Source: Rhodospirillaceae bacterium
GTDB taxonomy: Bacteria; Pseudomonadota; Alphaproteobacteria; Rhodospirillales; Rhodospirillaceae
NCBI GenBank assembly: GCA_947476695.1
Contig: CANJRD010000005.1
Location: forward strand, 149,856-213,855
Direction of reading: 5' to 3'
Length of the DNA: 64,000 nt
Shown here one piece after another: positions 9,752 through 17,842 of the stretch. The number at the start of each line of letters is the position of its first letter. The first letter of the stretch is position 1. Under the pieces are notes generated by a model, which was not told the DNA's origin, ran no database searches, and saw nothing but the letters and a program-made list of their open reading frames with translations. Both the position numbers and the translations under genes were made by a program.

Positions 9752-11274
9752 ATGCCGAACCGAATGTCACGGCGATCCTGTTCTTCGTCGTCTTCGTCGC
9801 GCTGACGCTGGTCATCACTTGGTGGGCCGCGCGGCGCACCAAGACGACGGAAGAGTTCTTCGCGGCGGGCCGCTCGATCTCCGGCCCGCAGAACGGCTTC
9901 GCGCTCGCGGGCGATTACATGAGCGCGGCCAGCTTCCTCGGCATCGCGGGGCTGGTGTCGCTGTCGGGATTCGACGGCCTGATCTATTCCACCGGATGGC
10001 TGGTGGGCTGGCCGGTGGTGCTGGTGCTGATCGCCGAGCCGTTGCGCAATCTCGGCAAGTACACCTTCGCGGACGTTGTCGCCTATCGGCTGAAGCAGAC
10101 GCCCGTGCGCGTCGCCGCCGCGCTCGGCACGTTGGCCGTGGTCGCGTTCTATCTGATCGCGCAGATGGTCGGCGCGGGTAATCTGATCCGTCTCATGTTC
10201 GGTCTTTCCTACGAGACCGCCGTGGTGATCGTGGGCGTCGTGATGCTGGCCTATGTGCTGTTCGGCGGCATGCTGGCGACGACCTGGGTGCAGATCGTAA
10301 AGGCCGGCCTGCTGTTGGGCGGCGCGGCGCTGTTGTCGGTCCTGGTGCTGGCGCAGTTCAATTTCAATCCCGCCGCGTTGTTCCACGCCGCGGCGCAGAA
10401 ATACGGCGCGGCGGTCCTGGCGCCGGGCGCGCAGGTCGCCAATCCGTGGGAAGCGGTATCGCTGGGCATGGCGCTGATGTTCGGCACCGCCGGCCTGCCC
10501 CACCTGCTGATGCGCTTCTATACCGTCCCCGATGCCAAGGCGGCGCGGCAGTCCGTGTTCTGGGCCACGGGCCTGATCGGCTTCTTCTATCTGATGACGT
10601 TTATCCTGGGCTTCGGCGCGATGGTGCTGGTGGGCAAGGATGCGATCATCGCCGTCGACAAAGGCGGCAACATGGCCGCGCCGCTGCTGGCGCAGGCGCT
10701 GGGCGGCACAGGCCTGCTGGGCTTCATCGCCGCCGTGGCGTTCGCGACCATCCTTGCCGTGGTCGCCGGACTGACGCTGTCAGGTGCCGCGGCCATGAGC
10801 CACGATCTGTGGGTCTCGGTCGTGCGCAAGGGCCATGCCGATCACAAGGAGCAGCTGTTGGTGGCGCGCGTGGCGACCATCGGACTGGGCATTCTCGCGA
10901 TCGTGCTGGGCCTCGGCTTCAAGGGACAGAACGTCGCGTTCATGGTGGCGCTGGCCTTCGCGCTGGCCGCCAGCGGCAACTTTCCCGCACTCGTGCTCGC
11001 CACCTTCTGGAAGCGGGCCAGCACCGCCGGCATGGTCTCATCGATGGTAGTGGGGACCGTTACGGCCCTGGTGTTCATCTATGGCTCGGCGACGATCCAG
11101 GTCGACGTGCTCGGCCGGACTGAGTTCTGGTTCCCGCTCAAGAACCCGGCGCTGGTGACGATCCCGCTGTCGTTCGCCGTGGGAATCATCGTCTCGCTGC
11201 TGACGCCGGAACCGGCGGCTCAGCAGGCGTTTGAGATGAAGCAGCGCAAGATGATCCTCGGGACGATGGACTAA
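9748..11274 (+). CDS. Sodium:solute symporter, ActP-like (copy 2)
   Basis: 508 residues, collinear with the symporter at 7930 over the whole length; shared segments include QMVGAGNLIRLMFGL, FGGMLATTWVQI and PHLLMRFYTVPDAKAAR. It differs in many membrane positions, so the duplication is not recent. Its expected role is the same: sodium-driven uptake of a small organic acid. Four genes (DUF485-SSS-DUF485-SSS) appear to form one operon. Confidence 0.9.
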   Translation: MNAEPNVTAILFFVVFVALTLVITWWAARRTKTTEEFFAAGRSISGPQNGFALAGDYMSAASFLGIAGLVSLSGFDGLIYSTGWLVGWPVVLVLIAEPLRNLGKYTFADVVAYRLKQTPVRVAAALGTLAVVAFYLIAQMVGAGNLIRLMFGLSYETAVVIVGVVMLAYVLFGGMLATTWVQIVKAGLLLGGAALLSVLVLAQFNFNPAALFHAAAQKYGAAVLAPGAQVANPWEAVSLGMALMFGTAGLPHLLMRFYTVPDAKAARQSVFWATGLIGFFYLMTFILGFGAMVLVGKDAIIAVDKGGNMAAPLLAQALGGTGLLGFIAAVAFATILAVVAGLTLSGAAAMSHDLWVSVVRKGHADHKEQLLVARVATIGLGILAIVLGLGFKGQNVAFMVALAFALAASGNFPALVLATFWKRASTAGMVSSMVVGTVTALVFIYGSATIQVDVLGRTEFWFPLKNPALVTIPLSFAVGIIVSLLTPEPAAQQAFEMKQRKMILGTMD

Positions 11275-11299
11275 CCGCCGCCCGGGTCTAGGCGAAGCC

Positions 11300-11653
11300 T
11301 TAGGGCTTCAGCACGTGCCAGACGCCGCCGATGCCGTCTCCCTTTTTCTCGCCGGGGACGTCCTTGGCGTAGGTGTAGATCGGCTTGCCTTTATAGGCCC
11401 ACTGCTTCGCGCCGCCCACCCGCGGCACGAGGGTCCACGGCCCGAGCGGCTTGGCTTCGCCATGGGCGACCACGGGCGGCCAGGTCTCGGCGCACTTGGC
11501 GTCGCAGGCCGACTGACCGGCGGTGTCCTTGTCATAGGTATAAAAGGCGCTGGCGTCGTCCGTCTGGAAGACGATGGTGCTGCCCTGGACCATCACCGAC
11601 ACTTCCGCCGGGGTCGGCGGAACCATCGTGGGGTCGATTTTCTTCTCGGCCAT
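11300..11653 (-). CDS. Lipoprotein_15-domain protein without an evident signal peptide
   Basis: 117 residues. It has one repeat: YTYDKD (Y-x-[FWY]-x-x-D), ACDAKC, ETWPPVV, GPWTLVPR and QWAYKGKPIYTY. It starts MAEKKIDPTMVPPTP with no hydrophobic segment, so unlike every other Lipoprotein_15 protein here it looks cytoplasmic, or exported by an unknown route. An upstream in-frame start giving a signal peptide was not found in the 130 nt before it. The start is supported by GGGAGTAC just upstream. It is convergent with the symporter operon. Confidence 0.82.
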   Translation of the reverse strand: MAEKKIDPTMVPPTPAEVSVMVQGSTIVFQTDDASAFYTYDKDTAGQSACDAKCAETWPPVVAHGEAKPLGPWTLVPRVGGAKQWAYKGKPIYTYAKDVPGEKKGDGIGGVWHVLKP

Positions 11654-11724
11654 TTTATGTACTCCCGTGCTGGCGCCATCATAGAACGGCCCGCCGCGAG
11701 AGTTCTAGCGCGAGGTTCGAAAGC

Positions 11725-11757
11725 AAAACGCCGCCCCGGGAGAGCCCGAGGCGGCGT
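11725..11757 (-). terminator. Intrinsic terminator of the TonB-dependent receptor gene
   Basis: Arms ACGCCGCC (11728-11735) and GGCGGCGT (11750-11757) enclose a GC-rich loop. On the minus strand the stem is followed by TTTTGCTTT. It lies about 27 nt past the receptor's stop. Confidence 0.75.
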
Positions 11758-11783
11758 CTGTCGCTTTAAAGAGCCGGCAGTTC

Positions 11784-14201
11784 TTACATCGACGCCCGGA
11801 CGCGCAGGCCGAAGGTACGACGCTTCGGCAGGCCGAGGATGATGTCGTTCGTGCCAGGACGGGTCACGTCGGTGTTACGCTGCACGCCGCTCCAGCTCGT
11901 GTCGTCGAACAGGTTCGTGACATAGCCTTCGGCGCTGATCGTGCCGCGTTGGACGCCGATGCGCAGCGCCGTCTTGCTGCTTCCCGGGATCCAGGCGAGG
12001 TTGGTTTCGTCTTCCCAGATCTTGCCCTGATAGTTCCAGTCGACGCGGATGTAGCCGTCCAGGGTGTCGGTGAGGCGACGGTTGTACTGCGCACCGAGGC
12101 TTGCCGTGGTCGCGGCGACCGCCGGCAGAGCTTTGCCGGTGACGTCGTTGCTGCCCGTGACCTGGAGACGGCAGATGGTGCAGATGTACTTCTTGATGAC
12201 GCTCGGGTTGTAGGCGAAGGCGCCGTTCACCGTGAGTTCCGGTGTGACGCGGAACTGGCCTTCGATTTCCACGCCCTTGAACTCGGTCTGACCGACGTTC
12301 GAGCTGGTCGTGAACAGCGAGGTCGGCAGGATGCCCGCGATGTTGGTGATCGCGATCTGCGACGACACAACCTGGTTCACCCACTTCGCGTAGTACACGT
12401 CGGCGGTGATCTGAGCGCGGTTGTCGAAGAACATGCCCTTCACGCCCAATTCCCAGCTCTTGATCTTCTCAGGCTCGATCTCGAGCTTGATGCCGTACAG
12501 CTGCGCCAGCTGTTGCTGCTGGGTCGGGTTGTACTGGATCAAGTTGGTGTTGAAGCCACCGGGGTTGCCGCCTTCCGCGTAACCGCCGTAGATCATGACG
12601 TCTTGAGTCGGGTGCCAGGTGAGCAAGGCACGCGGCTTGAAGGTCTTCTGATCCTGGGAAACCAGCGGATTGAACGCGACCGCAGGCGTGATGTAGGGCC
12701 TGAACGTCGTCGGCACGATGTAGCTGAACGTGGCGATGTTGTCGTTCTGATAGCGGCCTTCGAACGACACCGTCAGGTTCGGCAGGATGTCATAGGCGAG
12801 CGAGCCGTAGACGCCCTTCGTCTTGGTCGTGGTCTTGCTGGGCTGACCAGAGGCCACCGGGCCGGTGAGCTGCAACGAACCCAGCGTACCCAGGGTCGAT
12901 TGCGAGTAGTAGCTGGCACCAACCGCCCAATGCAGACGGCTGTGCGCCCCGCCCTGCAGACGGAAGTCCTGCGACCAACCGTACTGGTGACGTTGGCTGA
13001 CCAGCATGTAGTTCTGGTACGGCTGCAGATCCTGAATGCGGGTCGCGTTGAAGTTCGGGTTCGGGATGTAGGTGGTGTCTTCGGAGTCCACGTCGAACAG
13101 GATGGTGAACTTGCTGTCGTCGTAGGACGTCGTGGAGGTGAACGTCGCGTCGATCGCATCGATGTCGTAATTGACGATGCCGTGGGTATGAACGACGTGG
13201 CGTTCCAGACCGGCGTGATCCGTGAACGTCGACGGAATACCCGGCAGGAAGTATAGGCGGCCGGTCGAGTTATTCAGGATGACGTTACGCACCGGCACAT
13301 CGATCTGGTCGTTGGCGGCCAAACGGCGGAAGTCGACCGGCGGGATCTTGCCGCAGAGGTAGTTCAGCTGCGTCCCACGCGCGCCGGCGGCGCAGTTGAA
13401 ATCGTTGGCGTTGGACTTGAACGGTCCACCGGGTCCGTCGCTGATGATCGAATAGGTGCCGAACCACTTGGCCGACAGGTTGTCGGTCGGGGTCGCGCGC
13501 AAGGCCAGCGCCACGGAGTCCGTCGCCTGGGCGCCGAACTTCTCGGACGGAAGCGCCTGGTTCACATAGCTGCCGTCGGTGCGGAAGTTGCGACCGCTGA
13601 CGCGGAAGGCGAGTTTGTCGGGAATGATCGGCCCTTCGACGCCGCCGTGGATGTCATGACCGCTGCGCGTCATCACTTCCGCGGAGATCGCGGCATGATA
13701 GTCGGTCGCCGACGGATCCTTGGTGACAAGGTTGACGGCGCCGGCGAACACCGAACGTCCGAACGTCGCGCTCTGCGGTCCCTTGATGACTTCGACGCGG
13801 GCCAAGTCTTCGATGCCTTCGGCGAAGCCGTCGCCGATGATCGGCGCGCCATCGATGAAGATCGACACGTTGCCGCCGAACGTCGGCGTCATACCGCGGA
13901 TGATCATCGATTGCTGCGAACGGTCGTTACGGCTGTTCAGCGTCCCGTTCAGTTTCAGGCCCGGCGTGTATTCGGCGATGCCGTACAGGTCGGTGACGTT
14001 GCGCGTCGACATCGCCTCGGCCGTCATCACGGCGACCGCGACGGGCACATCGAGCAGGCTTTCGTTCGTCCTGCGGGCCGTCACGGTGATCTCTTCGAGC
14101 CCGGCGACTTGCGCGAACGCCGGCGCAACACCGGTCGCGAGATAGCACAGAAGACTACCGGCCAACGCAAATGCGCCGGGCCGTATGACGTGGTTAGGCA
14201 T
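11784..14201 (-). CDS. TonB-dependent outer-membrane receptor
   Basis: 805 residues starting at ATG 14201 with GGGGGAA upstream. The signal peptide ends near AFAQ, followed by the motif EEITVTARRTNESLLDVPVAV and a plug domain (RVEVIKGPQSATFGRSVFAGAVNLVTK), then a beta-barrel ending in an aromatic-poor RRTFGLRVRASM. It should import a large or scarce substrate using TonB energy. Two cysteine pairs are unusual for a barrel: FNC...LNYLCG (codons 13353-13394) and CTIC (12171-12182); the receptor at 48611 has the same pairs, so the two are paralogues. It is monocistronic, with a dyad upstream and a terminator downstream. Confidence 0.93.
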   Translation of the reverse strand: MPNHVIRPGAFALAGSLLCYLATGVAPAFAQVAGLEEITVTARRTNESLLDVPVAVAVMTAEAMSTRNVTDLYGIAEYTPGLKLNGTLNSRNDRSQQSMIIRGMTPTFGGNVSIFIDGAPIIGDGFAEGIEDLARVEVIKGPQSATFGRSVFAGAVNLVTKDPSATDYHAAISAEVMTRSGHDIHGGVEGPIIPDKLAFRVSGRNFRTDGSYVNQALPSEKFGAQATDSVALALRATPTDNLSAKWFGTYSIISDGPGGPFKSNANDFNCAAGARGTQLNYLCGKIPPVDFRRLAANDQIDVPVRNVILNNSTGRLYFLPGIPSTFTDHAGLERHVVHTHGIVNYDIDAIDATFTSTTSYDDSKFTILFDVDSEDTTYIPNPNFNATRIQDLQPYQNYMLVSQRHQYGWSQDFRLQGGAHSRLHWAVGASYYSQSTLGTLGSLQLTGPVASGQPSKTTTKTKGVYGSLAYDILPNLTVSFEGRYQNDNIATFSYIVPTTFRPYITPAVAFNPLVSQDQKTFKPRALLTWHPTQDVMIYGGYAEGGNPGGFNTNLIQYNPTQQQQLAQLYGIKLEIEPEKIKSWELGVKGMFFDNRAQITADVYYAKWVNQVVSSQIAITNIAGILPTSLFTTSSNVGQTEFKGVEIEGQFRVTPELTVNGAFAYNPSVIKKYICTICRLQVTGSNDVTGKALPAVAATTASLGAQYNRRLTDTLDGYIRVDWNYQGKIWEDETNLAWIPGSSKTALRIGVQRGTISAEGYVTNLFDDTSWSGVQRNTDVTRPGTNDIILGLPKRRTFGLRVRASM

Positions 14202-14239
14202 AAGCTATTCCCCCGAATAGGATTCAACGCGCGGACGAT

Positions 14240-14259
14240 ATGACGATTGGTGTCGTCAT
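14240..14259. promoter_or_regulatory. Dyad upstream of the TonB receptor gene
   Basis: Perfect 7-bp arms ATGACGA (14240-14246) and TCGTCAT (14253-14259) with a 6-bp spacer, 39-58 bp before the receptor's ATG. A possible operator. The rest of the 224-bp gap is A/T-richer than the genes and holds a 12-bp direct repeat ACTGTCGTTCGC at 14326-14337 and 14400-14411. Confidence 0.35.
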
Positions 14260-14425
14260 CCCACCCTGAAGTTATATTGTGTGAGACAATCCAACGTTTT
14301 GTTCACGGAGCGTAACCGTTCGGGCACTGTCGTTCGCAGCGTGGAACACGGCTGTGACATTTTTGTTTGGTGAAGCTATCTAAAGATTTTGTTGGGGCGA
14401 CTGTCGTTCGCGAGGGGGGTAAATC

Positions 14426-14887
14426 GTGATCCTGACATTGCTGATGGCTCACATGCTGATTTCGGTGGTGCTGATTGGCGCCGTTTCACATCAAGCATTT
14501 AGCTTGTGGAGGCCAACGGCGGCGTCCGGTCGAAACATAGTGACCAACTTCCGGGCGGTGCGCGGAAGTGTATACACAAATGCCATCGCCATCCTTTACG
14601 TGCTGACGACCATCGGCGGCGCGATCGTCTATCCCGCGTACGTGCTCGACGCGAAGAAGCCGTTGACGGACATGAGCCTGAACCTCGCCATCGGCGCGTT
14701 CGAGGTTAAGGAGCACTTCGCGATCATCGGCCTCGCGATCATTCCAGCCTATGTCGCCTACTGGCGCAAAGCCGCCGACGATCAGGACCTGTTCACGCGC
14801 AAGGTTCTGACCGTGATGGTGGCCGGCTTCGTGTGGTGGAACTTCATGGTGGGCCACATCCTCACCGACCTGCGGGGGATCTTCTAA
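14426..14887 (+). CDS. Conserved membrane protein of unknown function
   Basis: 153 residues with about four hydrophobic helices (residues 1-20, 50-72, 88-112 and 130-150). Charged loops and several His and Glu residues near helix ends (HMLIS, VSHQAF, FEVKEHFA, VGHIL) could bind heme or metal, but this is a guess. I do not recognise a family. It is the first gene of a three-gene set: the next start follows its stop directly, and a small secreted protein comes third. Confidence 0.75.
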   Translation: MILTLLMAHMLISVVLIGAVSHQAFSLWRPTAASGRNIVTNFRAVRGSVYTNAIAILYVLTTIGGAIVYPAYVLDAKKPLTDMSLNLAIGAFEVKEHFAIIGLAIIPAYVAYWRKAADDQDLFTRKVLTVMVAGFVWWNFMVGHILTDLRGIF

Positions 14888-15226
14888 ATGCTGAGCCGCC
14901 TGTCCCCCGGCGTTTTCGCCACGATATTCTCGGCGGTTTACACATATGTCGCCATCTTCGACATCACGCCATTCCTGTACTATCCGCTGACCAACACGTT
15001 CACGACCACGGCCCTCCTCGACGCGGCGGGAAAGCCGTTACGCGCGGCCGGCCCGTCCATGCATTGGTACGGCTGGATCGCGGTCGGCCTCGTGGCCGCC
15101 ATCGTGGCCACACTCATCATCCCACGCAGCGTAACGCAGCGTTTCGAGCGTCACCTGGTCTGGGCACCGGCCCTGATCGCCACCATCGCGATCTTGATCT
15201 TCGAGCGGCGCTGGCTTTTGATGTGA
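14888..15226 (+). CDS. Small membrane protein of unknown function
   Basis: 112 residues with about three hydrophobic helices (residues 8-28, 62-78 and 92-108). The ATG abuts the previous gene's TAA, which suggests translational coupling. No recognised domain. The segment FDITPFLYYPLTNTFTTTAL between the first two helices is probably periplasmic. Confidence 0.68.
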   Translation: MLSRLSPGVFATIFSAVYTYVAIFDITPFLYYPLTNTFTTTALLDAAGKPLRAAGPSMHWYGWIAVGLVAAIVATLIIPRSVTQRFERHLVWAPALIATIAILIFERRWLLM

Positions 15227-15228
15227 GC

Positions 15229-15639
15229 ATGATCGTCCGGTTCGCCCTCCTTCTGCTGATCGCTGGCGCCGCTTTGGCGCAGGTTCCCGCAGCTTTGGCC
15301 GATGGCGACGATTTCTTCGTCATCGATGACGGCGGACCGCCGATCCTGCAGTACCGCGGCCACGTGCGCGATTCGGCGGGGCAGCCGCTTGCCGGCGTAT
15401 CGGTTTTCGTCGAAGTGAAACACCCACGCGTCTTCGTGAACACAAAATCCGTCGCGGACGGCGGTTACAAGTCTCCGGACGTAGGCCTCTATCTCGATCA
15501 GTTGTCCGGCGGCGAAGTGGATATCAGCCAGCTGCAGATGCGGGCCGTGAAAAGCGGCTACAAGACCGTCTACATCAAGGTGCCCGAAAAGAAGTTCGGT
15601 CTCGTCGACATCGAAATCACGATGACGCCGGACTCTTAG
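15229..15639 (+). CDS. Secreted protein with carboxypeptidase-regulatory-like fold
   Basis: 136 residues from ATG 15229, two nt after the preceding stop. A signal peptide (MIVRFALLLLIAGAALA) precedes a single Ig-like segment: YRGHVRDSAGQPLAGVSVFVEV, a variable loop, then MRAVKSGYKTVYIKV and VDIEITM. This resembles the CarboxypepD_reg fold. The same kind of domain heads both heme-propeller proteins in this window, the nearer of which is convergent with this gene. It could be a surface accessory protein; no enzyme motif is present. Confidence 0.75.
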   Translation: MIVRFALLLLIAGAALAQVPAALADGDDFFVIDDGGPPILQYRGHVRDSAGQPLAGVSVFVEVKHPRVFVNTKSVADGGYKSPDVGLYLDQLSGGEVDISQLQMRAVKSGYKTVYIKVPEKKFGLVDIEITMTPDS

Positions 15640-15661
15640 GGCTTCCCCATGCTGAAAAAAG

Positions 15662-15692
15662 AAAGAGCGCGGCCCGCGAGCCGCGCTCTTTT
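15662..15692. terminator. Bidirectional intrinsic terminator
   Basis: A 12-bp perfect stem, AAAGAGCGCGGC (15662-15673) and GCCGCGCTCTTT (15680-15691), with a 6-nt loop. A-rich sequence lies on the left and TTTTATTTT on the right, so it can stop transcription from both the 15229 gene and the minus-strand gene ending at 15715. Confidence 0.85.
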
Positions 15693-15714
15693 ATTTTGAG
15701 CCCGTGAACCGTGC

Positions 15715-17577
15715 CTAGTCGGCCATGCCAGGCGCCGCTCCCGCCCGGCTGCCGCCGCTGCCGCCCTTCGCGGGGTCCTTGCCGACGATGTTCACGCCCG
15801 GCGCCTGCTTGTTCTGCGCGCCCAGCTTGGTCTGCTTGATCGCGCCGGTGACCGGCGTGGCCGGCCCCTTGAACGTGGCCTGATAGTTGGCGCTGCTCTT
15901 GGTGTCGTAATACGCGCCGAGCGTGGTGATCGCATCCATGTCCGGATACAGCACCGCCGCGACCGCGCCGTATTGCAGCTTGCCGGTGCCGGCCATGCGC
16001 GGCGCATACCAAACGGCACCGTCTTTCGTTGTCATCACTTTCGGCTGATCGGTGCGTTCCGGGATCGGATAGGTCGTGTACTTACCGGTCTTATCGTCCA
16101 TGCGGACCATGTAGTTGTCCGTGCTGACCCAGATATTCCCCATGTTATCCGGCCAGGCGTCGTAAGGATTGGAGAAGCCGATCGGCAGATCGCGTTCCGT
16201 CACTTCGCCGGTCTTGGGATCGAGACGCCCCACCTTGCCCTTCTTGCCGGGCGAGCCGTAGACGCCGTACCAGATGATATCGTTGGCATCGACGCCCAGA
16301 CGGCGCATCTGTGCCGGGTGGCTCTTGATCAGGAAACGCTTGAACTCCTTGGTTTCCGGATCGAAGCGCGTGACGTAGTCGGTGTGGTATTCGACGAACC
16401 AGACCTTGTCCTTGTTGTCGATCACCAAGCCATAGGGGCGCGAACGCCCGTCCGGCGCTTCGTAATACGTGATCGTGTCGGTCTTGCGGTCCCAGTGGCC
16501 GATCTTATTGCCGGTGAGCTGCGAGAACCACAAATCGCCCTGGTGATTGAACACCGGCGTGTGGCCCATGATGCCCAGCTCCGGCACGACATACTGGTCG
16601 GTCTGCCCGGTCTTTGGATCGAGATGCCCCAGCAGCACGTCGCTGCCCGCCCACCACACCGTGCCGTCGAAATCGACCGTGATGCCATGCGGCGAGCTGG
16701 TCGGGTTCGGTGTCTTGAACGTGGTGGAGTCGCCGGTGCGCGGGTCCCAGCGCACGATCGCGGCGGGACGGCCGCGGTCGGTCGCGAACACGTTGCCGTC
16801 CTTGTCGAAGTGGACTTCCTGCGTGTAGCGGTGCGGCATGTCCTTGCTGTTCATGGCGCGATATTCGATGAACATCGCCTTCGACAAGGCTGCCGGATCG
16901 AGCGGTGGCGGGGAGTCCTGCAGGATCGTGCGCGGCTCGGACTCAGGCCCGAAGTTCTTGGCGAGATAGTCGACCAACACTTCGCGGTCTTTCGGCGGCA
17001 AACGGGCGCCATCGAAAGCAGACGGTCCTTCCGTGAGGCCGTAGCGCTGGAACGCCGGTTCCTGGGTCATGAAGTCGATGGCGCTGTTCCAGCCTTCCTT
17101 GTCGAGGATCTTGCCGGCCAGGAAGTTCGGCCCGTGGCAGACGAAGCAGACACGCTCGACGATGTCGCGGCCCTTTCCCGGCGGATAAGCCTGGGCGAAC
17201 GTCACGAGCTTCGTGTCGCCGCGCGTGCCGCCGCCGACGTAGTCGGGCTCGGCCGCGCCGAACGTGACGTTCAATTTCGTGCTGAAATGCCCGTCGGCTT
17301 TCACGTCGAGCGGCACGGCAGCCATCTCGTAGCCGCTTTTACGCACGGTGATCTCGTAGTGACCGGGGATGAGGTCGTTCGCGCGGAACTTGCCGTCCAC
17401 GGCGTATACCGAATATCCGACACTTTTGTCGGTGTTCATCATGTAGATGGTGACGATGTCGCCCTTCTTGGCGTTGATCGTGCCGGTGATCTCGCCGTAG
17501 CCCGGCAGCAAAGCTGCTTGCACCGGCGCGGTCATGAGAAGTGCCGCGACCGCAAGGCCCCACTTTAGCTGAGACAT
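15715..17577 (-). CDS. Secreted heme c / Vgb-like beta-propeller protein (copy 1)
   Basis: 620 residues from ATG 17577, with GGGGAGGAT upstream. Order: signal peptide (residues 1-21), a carboxypeptidase-regulatory-like domain (about 28-105), one heme c site CFVCH (about 144-148), then a propeller of repeated units such as VWFVEYHTDYVTRFDPETKEF and IWVSTDNYMVRMDDKTGKYT, and a Gly/Ala-rich tail. The repeats resemble virginiamycin B lyase (Vgb) and NHL-type propellers, but a heme site in front is not part of true Vgb, so I do not call it antibiotic resistance. A secreted redox or binding role is more likely. The paralogue at 36621 has the same order. Confidence 0.87.
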   Translation of the reverse strand: MSQLKWGLAVAALLMTAPVQAALLPGYGEITGTINAKKGDIVTIYMMNTDKSVGYSVYAVDGKFRANDLIPGHYEITVRKSGYEMAAVPLDVKADGHFSTKLNVTFGAAEPDYVGGGTRGDTKLVTFAQAYPPGKGRDIVERVCFVCHGPNFLAGKILDKEGWNSAIDFMTQEPAFQRYGLTEGPSAFDGARLPPKDREVLVDYLAKNFGPESEPRTILQDSPPPLDPAALSKAMFIEYRAMNSKDMPHRYTQEVHFDKDGNVFATDRGRPAAIVRWDPRTGDSTTFKTPNPTSSPHGITVDFDGTVWWAGSDVLLGHLDPKTGQTDQYVVPELGIMGHTPVFNHQGDLWFSQLTGNKIGHWDRKTDTITYYEAPDGRSRPYGLVIDNKDKVWFVEYHTDYVTRFDPETKEFKRFLIKSHPAQMRRLGVDANDIIWYGVYGSPGKKGKVGRLDPKTGEVTERDLPIGFSNPYDAWPDNMGNIWVSTDNYMVRMDDKTGKYTTYPIPERTDQPKVMTTKDGAVWYAPRMAGTGKLQYGAVAAVLYPDMDAITTLGAYYDTKSSANYQATFKGPATPVTGAIKQTKLGAQNKQAPGVNIVGKDPAKGGSGGSRAGAAPGMAD

Positions 17578-17684
17578 CCGATCCTCCCCGATCAAAATGC
17601 ATGAGCGCGTCCAGGCCGTGAGGATCGGCCAATTCACGACGCCGAGCAAGGCGACGGCATCGCGAGCGCCTCCTGCCCTGACCT

Positions 17685-17732
17685 TCTGTACGGCTAGCGA
17701 TATGCCGGGTGCCAATCTGTACGGCTGGCGAT
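17685..17732. promoter_or_regulatory. Pair of 17-bp direct repeats, 31 bp apart, in a divergent promoter region
   Basis: TCTGTACGGCTAGCGAT (17685-17701) and TCTGTACGGCTGGCGAT (17716-17732) differ at one base. The start-to-start distance of 31 bp is about three helical turns, so a regulator could bind both on one face. The pair sits in the 265-bp gap between the divergent genes starting at 17577 and 17843. Confidence 0.5.
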
Positions 17733-17842
17733 TCGCGTACCTTCTCTGACAAGCCGATTTTGACAGCTCTCAAAGCCGGCTTGCTGGCACTGCCCGCGTC
17801 GCCACAGTAAGCTGCGCGCGGGATTTGGTCGGGAGAACCTTA

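Noticed and set aside
14326..14411. 12-bp direct repeat ACTGTCGTTCGC as a phage-type attachment site
   Set aside because: Too short, no integrase or tRNA gene nearby; left as a possible regulator site only.
15715..17577. Antibiotic (streptogramin) resistance gene
   Set aside because: Only the propeller repeats resemble Vgb; the heme site, the extra domain and the secretion signal argue for another role.
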